Origin: CAYJFD01 sp964369605 | Lineage (GTDB): Bacteria; Bacteroidota; Bacteroidia; Bacteroidales; UBA932 | Direction of reading: 5' to 3' | Assembly (NCBI GenBank): GCA_964369605.1 | Contig: CAYJFD010000001.1 | Location: 124,001 to 188,000 of the forward strand | DNA length: 64,000 nt | Part shown: piece after piece, positions 62,645 through 64,000 of the stretch | Layout of the letters: each line of letters starts with the position of its first letter | Numbering within the stretch: the stretch's first letter is position 1 | Made by a program: the position numbers and the translations under genes | The notes under the pieces: model-generated | What the model saw: only the letters and a program-made list of their open reading frames with translations | Told to the model about the DNA's origin: nothing | The model's database searches: none

Positions 62645-64000
62645 TTAATTAGTGATATTCGGAATATCCTCGAGTTTATATCCGTGGATACATAGATCTG
62701 TTTTACGTAGCTCAGCGTATGCCGCAGCAGATACTGGTGGTGAGCTCTTATGTTTAGGATCTAAATAGAAACGCATACCGCTTCTTTCTTCCTCGAAGGT
62801 TAGACAGCTGTTCTTATTTTTGCTTATAAATTTTGTAACTTCCGCCTCAGGGAAGCCCACAAGAAAGATATCATCTGTAAGCCAAACTGTCATCTCTGGC
62901 TCAAGGATATTATTCAGGTTAAACTTACTTCCATTGTAAGAAGAAATGAATACATTAGTCTGTGGATAGGCGTGCATTAGTTCTGAGCGAATAGCAAAGG
63001 TAAGCAACTGCGATTTACCGCTTTTATGGTTCTCTCCTAATTTATTTTTCCTATGGTTCTCGCCTAACTTATTTTTCCAGTTATGAACTTCTTCTATATC
63101 AAAGTAGTTATCATCAAATGATTTAGGAAGGTTGAAAGTATCCCAGAACTTCCTAAAATACGAGCCTCTCTCGTCAGTCGGATATTCTCTCCAAAGTAAT
63201 TCTTTTCCCATCTCTGTATTCATACCGCATAAGAAGGCCTCTTCGAATTTAGGATTAGAAATAAAGCAGGAAATAGTGTTTTGCTTAATAGAGTTAACAG
63301 AAGGAAGTACGAAACGTTCTGATAGTTTGCGTAAGTAGAAAACTGTCGGATCAGGGAATTCAGGATACGCCATAATAGGGTGCTTGCTATAGGCTGTCTC
63401 CCATAGTCGTGTCATTATATCATCGAGATCTCTTCCAGGGAAGAATTCCTGATATATTTTAAGGATTCTGTCGTCTGCTATTTTATCTGCAAAGTTAATA
63501 TTATCAGTATCGCTGTCTGACGTCTGCGTAACCTCCTGAGAAGGAGGAATAATAGGGTTGAGTGCAAGTTTTTCTAATCCGATTTTGAAATCTTCTATGT
63601 AATTGCTCTTACTTTTAGAACCGCCTATAAAATGCACATTTTTGATATTCTCGGTTTTAGATACTGAATATTCACGACTTTGAATCTCCCTTAGATACCA
63701 CCAACGATATTTTAATTTTATAGTGGACGTAGATAGACTTTGGAGGTAATCTAAATCACCACCATTAAAGATGTAAAATATTTCCTCAGATTCCCCATTT
63801 TTATATTTAATGCCACTAACAGAATTATTTTCACTGTAAAGCTTATTGTACTCTATGCTAGGAAGTATTATTCCTGCTTCCTCCTTGTCTCCTACCCTAA
63901 GGTAACAAACCTTGTTGTTAGCATAGGCAGGTATGACATTATTCATATTCTGATTAGGCTTAAAAATATCTTTATTCTGAGAATTTTCATAAGATTTAAA
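62645..64000 (-). CDS. Conserved uncharacterised protein, 5' end beyond the window
   Basis: From the ATG at 63946 the protein has 433 residues, but the same frame stays open through 18 more codons to the window edge, so the real start may lie outside (at least 451 residues). Landmarks: YPEFPDPTVFYLRKLSERFVLPSVNSI, FEEAFLCGMNTEMGKELLWREYPTDERGSYFRKFWD (about 225-265), LLTFAIRSELMHAYPQTNVFIS and GMRFYLDPK near the end. From memory the NxEMxxELLWREYPTDxRG string marks a hypothetical family that travels with the two genes below. A 27-bp tandem duplication lies at 63027-63080. Confidence 0.8.
   Translation of the reverse strand, partial: FKSYENSQNKDIFKPNQNMNNVIPAYANNKVCYLRVGDKEEAGIILPSIEYNKLYSENNSVSGIKYKNGESEEIFYIFNGGDLDYLQSLSTSTIKLKYRWWYLREIQSREYSVSKTENIKNVHFIGGSKSKSNYIEDFKIGLEKLALNPIIPPSQEVTQTSDSDTDNINFADKIADDRILKIYQEFFPGRDLDDIMTRLWETAYSKHPIMAYPEFPDPTVFYLRKLSERFVLPSVNSIKQNTISCFISNPKFEEAFLCGMNTEMGKELLWREYPTDERGSYFRKFWDTFNLPKSFDDNYFDIEEVHNWKNKLGENHRKNKLGENHKSGKSQLLTFAIRSELMHAYPQTNVFISSYNGSKFNLNNILEPEMTVWLTDDIFLVGFPEAEVTKFISKNKNSCLTFEEERSGMRFYLDPKHKSSPPVSAAAYAELRKTDLCIHGYKLEDIPNITN
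63027..63080 (-). repeat. 27-bp in-frame tandem duplication
   Basis: ATGGTTCTCTCCTAATTTAT... at 63027-63053 is repeated with three changes at 63054-63080. It encodes KNKLGENHR/K twice in a linker of the uncharacterised protein. Confidence 0.9.

Overview
The window is AT-rich chromosomal DNA from a member of the Bacteroidota, most likely order Bacteroidales. The signs are a fused SecDF, DUF2723/GT117 and DUF4837 proteins, BACON and Omp28-type lipoproteins, an rSAM/lipoprotein pair, and many -7 boxes of the Bacteroidetes form TAnnTTTG with few Shine-Dalgarno sequences. Species cannot be named from the sequence alone. No rRNA, prophage, complete insertion sequence or CRISPR array was seen.

1-25.6 kb is dense housekeeping sequence: ahpC(partial)-ahpF; def and ruvX divergent from an M23 peptidase-dxr-rseP run; a DUF4837 lipoprotein; tRNA-Glu-rpsT; radC; upp; rpoN; a two-gene aminolipid acyltransferase pair; SPOR and LEA-type envelope proteins; miaB; an OsmC protein; cysS; ssb; an M3 peptidase; ksgA; pabB-pabC divergent from a pabA-like amidotransferase; and an rSAM/SPASM enzyme with its lipoprotein. 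26-30.3 kb holds two surface lipoproteins: an Omp28-like thioredoxin-fold protein and a 969-residue BACON/EF-hand/leucine-rich-repeat protein with a recent internal duplication.

30.3-31.56 kb carries no credible gene. It has copies of a composite hairpin repeat, a 43-bp tandem repeat and a cluster of long perfect hairpins downstream of tRNA-Ser(GCU). 31.6-54.6 kb is again housekeeping: nfeD-floA, a PD40/SPOR protein, secDF, a LuxE-family ligase, a GT117 membrane protein, an eIF1/SUI1 factor, hemD-lipoprotein-rnpA-yidD, a fused PlsC-GNAT acyltransferase, uvrC, holA, an orphan HsdR_N-type nuclease domain with cca, folE, mqnB-mqnD (futalosine menaquinone route), a LolD-type ATPase and a PduO-type cobalamin adenosyltransferase.

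54.6-64 kb is the accessory part. A second full copy of the composite repeat (54.56-54.85 kb) is followed by a leftward unit of about 300 nt (55.08-55.38 kb) with a consensus promoter and an intrinsic terminator but no convincing ORF, which is a candidate structured RNA. Next to it is a tightly spaced leftward operon of three very large uncharacterised proteins (653, 1749 and at least 451 residues). Their motifs match, from memory, a conserved but functionally undefined gene set found in several phyla. This operon and its flanking RNA are the best candidates here for an undescribed system.

Other patterns worth attention: several genes (ruvX, rpoN, miaB, ksgA, the pabA-like gene) have the -7 box exactly 4 nt before the start codon, suggesting leaderless mRNAs; and six convergent gene pairs overlap at their 3' ends.
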